A stretch of DNA of 7,962 nucleotides from Bacillota bacterium (GTDB taxonomy: Bacteria > Bacillota > Clostridia > Tissierellales > Peptoniphilaceae). Positions 6,506-7,962 of this stretch are shown here, piece after piece. How positions within the stretch are numbered: the first letter of the stretch is position 1; each line of letters opens with the position of its first letter. The stretch covers positions 1 through 7,962 of the forward strand of contig JAEZZB010000060.1 in the NCBI GenBank assembly GCA_023442495.1. The letters are read 5' to 3'. The notes beneath the pieces are model-generated. The model had not been told where the DNA came from. It saw only the letters and a list, made by a program, of their open reading frames with translations, and did no database searches. The translations under genes were made by a program, and so were the position numbers.

Positions 6506-7222
6506 ATGCAAGAAAAGAAACTTAATTTCGAAAATAGTCTTGAATATCAATTTTTGTATAATGACGATGCAGATTCAATTTTCTTGTTATTATCTTGGTT
6601 AGAGAACAGATATATAGGAGAAAGCCTTGTTCCTAAATACACTGTAACCAAAGCCTTGTTGACAGGTCTTAGACGAAGTATAAGAGGAAGAAAAGATAAA
6701 AAATCAATTGTTGAAGCTGTCAATAAATTAGTAGGCGACGATATAAATAGGCTAGAGTTGGCTTTTACAATAAAAGCATATAGAAATGCAATTACATATA
6801 ATAAATTAATAGACAGACTTGAAGTATTGGCATTAAAGAAATATGAACCAATGCAACTTAAAGATAAGAAAATTCTTTTCCATTATTCTGAAGATAGAGA
6901 AATACTTAAGTTTAAAGAAAATGTTAAAGAAAAATTGATTAAGTCAAAAGTATTATCAGAGAATGAATATCATACATATTATTTTATGGATAAATATGTT
7001 AAGAAAAAATTCTTTAGAGTTAATTTTTATATGGATAAACAAATAGTAGTTGATTATCCTAATAGTGAAATTATGACTCTTGAAGGAAAGAATCTTACTA
7101 TAAAAGAATTGCAATATTTTTATTCTAAAGCAAAATTTTATGTAAATCGAGCTTTACAAGAAGCGTATTACAATCAGTTTTGGAATTCGCTGAATGATCA
7201 AGTATTAGGAAGATATCAATAG
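6506..7222 (+). CDS. Unrecognised 238-aa protein preceding ruvC
   Basis: I do not recognise a family. The protein is hydrophilic with many Lys/Arg and Glu/Asp residues, has no signal peptide or membrane segment and should be cytosolic. Visible features are a basic stretch at about 50-65 (TGLRRSIRGRKDKK) followed by probable helices, a Lys-rich helix at about 135-150, a basic aromatic patch at about 163-175 (YVKKKFFRVNFYM), and a Tyr/Phe-rich C-terminus (ELQYFYSKAKFYVNRALQEAYY). The basic patches would permit nucleic-acid binding, but nothing demonstrates it. The start is ATG with GGGAGG at 6496-6501, slightly close to the ATG. It is the first gene of a tight cluster: ruvC begins 7 bases after its stop, so it is probably transcribed with the Holliday-junction genes. 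A repair or recombination role is possible from position alone; low confidence in any function, high confidence that it is a gene. Confidence 0.8.
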   Translation: MQEKKLNFENSLEYQFLYNDDADSIFLLLSWLENRYIGESLVPKYTVTKALLTGLRRSIRGRKDKKSIVEAVNKLVGDDINRLELAFTIKAYRNAITYNKLIDRLEVLALKKYEPMQLKDKKILFHYSEDREILKFKENVKEKLIKSKVLSENEYHTYYFMDKYVKKKFFRVNFYMDKQIVVDYPNSEIMTLEGKNLTIKELQYFYSKAKFYVNRALQEAYYNQFWNSLNDQVLGRYQ

Positions 7223-7229
7223 GTAATAT

Positions 7230-7724
7230 ATGAAAATATTAGGAATTGACCCTGGTTATGCTATTGTAGGATATGGTATAATAGAAAAAGAAGGTAGTAG
7301 AATCAAGATGTTAGAATACGGTAGTATTCAAACTGAGGCTCATACAAGTACAGCTATTAGATTAGAAATTATTTTTAATGAATTAAATCAAATTATAAAA
7401 GAGTATAAGCCGGAAGAAGTCTGTTATGAAAAATTATTTCATGAGAAGAACACTAAGACATTTATGGCAGTAAGTCAAGCTAGAGGAGTTGAAATTTTAG
7501 CAGGCAAAATAAATAATCTTGATATATTTGAATATACACCTTTACAAATTAAAACAGCACTTACAGGATATGGTAGAGCAACTAAAAATCAAGTTCAAGA
7601 AAGTGTCAAAAGAATATTGAATTTACAAGATATCCCTAAACCTGATGATGCTGCAGATGCTCTTGCTATTGCTATTTGTCATAGTTTTAGTGGGAAGTTT
7701 AAAGATTTATATAAGATGGAGTAA
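7230..7724 (+). CDS. ruvC: Crossover junction endodeoxyribonuclease RuvC
   Basis: A 164-aa Holliday-junction resolvase: as a dimer it makes paired, Mg-dependent nicks at four-way junctions moved by RuvAB, completing recombinational repair. It opens with ILGIDPGYAIVGYG, the family signature, with Asp7. Glu67 (CYEKLF) and the C-terminal PDDAADALAIAICH block with Asp140 and Asp143 complete the four-carboxylate RNase H-like active site. Phe70 and the block NTKTFMAVSQARG (74-86) match the junction-binding region of the family. Length is normal and no key residue is missing. The ribosome site is weak (AGG at 7221-7223, seven bases before the ATG), so translation probably depends partly on coupling to the gene just upstream. 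ruvA starts two bases after its stop, the usual ruvC-ruvA order. Confidence 0.97.
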   Translation: MKILGIDPGYAIVGYGIIEKEGSRIKMLEYGSIQTEAHTSTAIRLEIIFNELNQIIKEYKPEEVCYEKLFHEKNTKTFMAVSQARGVEILAGKINNLDIFEYTPLQIKTALTGYGRATKNQVQESVKRILNLQDIPKPDDAADALAIAICHSFSGKFKDLYKME

Positions 7725-7726
7725 AG

Positions 7727-7962
7727 ATGTTTTCATATATTATTGGTGAAGTTAAATTTATAAGAGAAGATTATATAGTTTTAGAAAATAATAATATTGG
7801 TTATAAGATATTTATGCCAAAAAGAAGCATTTCTAAATTTATTCTTAATGAAACTAGAAAGGTATTTACTGAATTTGTTGTGAGAGAGGATTCAGTAACT
7901 TTATATGGTTTTGATGAATTAGAAGATTTAGAAATGTTTTTAAGTTTAAATAATGTGTCAGG
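7727..7962 (+). CDS. ruvA: Holliday junction branch migration protein RuvA, N-terminal part (3'-truncated by the window edge)
   Basis: Seventy-eight codons are visible and run off the right edge. The start MFSYIIGEVKFI, NNIGYKIFMP (23-32) and the block FVVREDSVTLYGF (~53-65) are typical of the RuvA N-terminal OB-fold, which forms the tetramer that clamps the Holliday junction and loads the RuvB motor. The family's helix-hairpin-helix domain begins just where the window ends (NNVSG). GGAG at 7718-7721 lies 5 bases before the ATG, inside the end of ruvC, so the two are co-translated. ruvB is expected next but is outside the window. Confidence 0.95.
   Translation, partial: MFSYIIGEVKFIREDYIVLENNNIGYKIFMPKRSISKFILNETRKVFTEFVVREDSVTLYGFDELEDLEMFLSLNNVS

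Overview
The window is strongly AT-rich on both coding and non-coding DNA. It carries Shine-Dalgarno sites of the AGGAGG/GGGG type, a TATAAT promoter, an FBP-type L-lactate dehydrogenase and a ruvC-ruvA cluster. Together these point to a low-GC Gram-positive (Bacillota), probably an anaerobic, fermentative Clostridia/Tissierellia-type bacterium. The genus is inference and cannot be fixed from the sequence. All genes read on the + strand.

Positions 1-4781 are an accessory restriction-modification (R-M) island, cut by the left window edge. It holds three overlapping genes: (1) the C-terminal part of what looks like an adenine-specific DNA methyltransferase (MTase); (2) a 1087-aa protein with, in order, a GIY-YIG/T5orf172-like nuclease domain, an SF2 DEAH helicase core, a charged helical coupler and the motif X/I half of a second MTase; (3) a 345-aa protein that opens directly with the MTase motif IV, NPPY, and supplies the rest of the catalytic domain plus a probable target-recognition region. 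The second MTase is therefore divided between two proteins at a 4-base ATGA overlap. Read end to end, genes 2+3 have the order nuclease-ATPase-coupler-MTase-target recognition, resembling Type ISP single-chain R-M enzymes. The third gene carries a GC-rich 15-bp tandem repeat, in frame, in its C-terminal half. This may be a copy-number-variable module. The island ends in a large imperfect palindrome that overlaps the last stop codon.

Positions 4782-5064 are AT-rich spacer containing the likely ldh promoter. The ldh gene (5065-5997) encodes a full-length, apparently intact L-lactate dehydrogenase, followed by a textbook intrinsic terminator (6012-6048).

Positions 6049-6505 are a very AT-rich gene-free stretch with a few short repeats and a good sigma-A-type promoter at its right end. 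That promoter probably drives a tightly packed operon: an unrecognised 238-aa gene (6506-7222), ruvC (7230-7724, Holliday-junction resolvase) and ruvA (7727 to beyond the right edge, Holliday-junction branch-migration subunit). The unknown gene's position makes a link to DNA repair or recombination possible but unproven.
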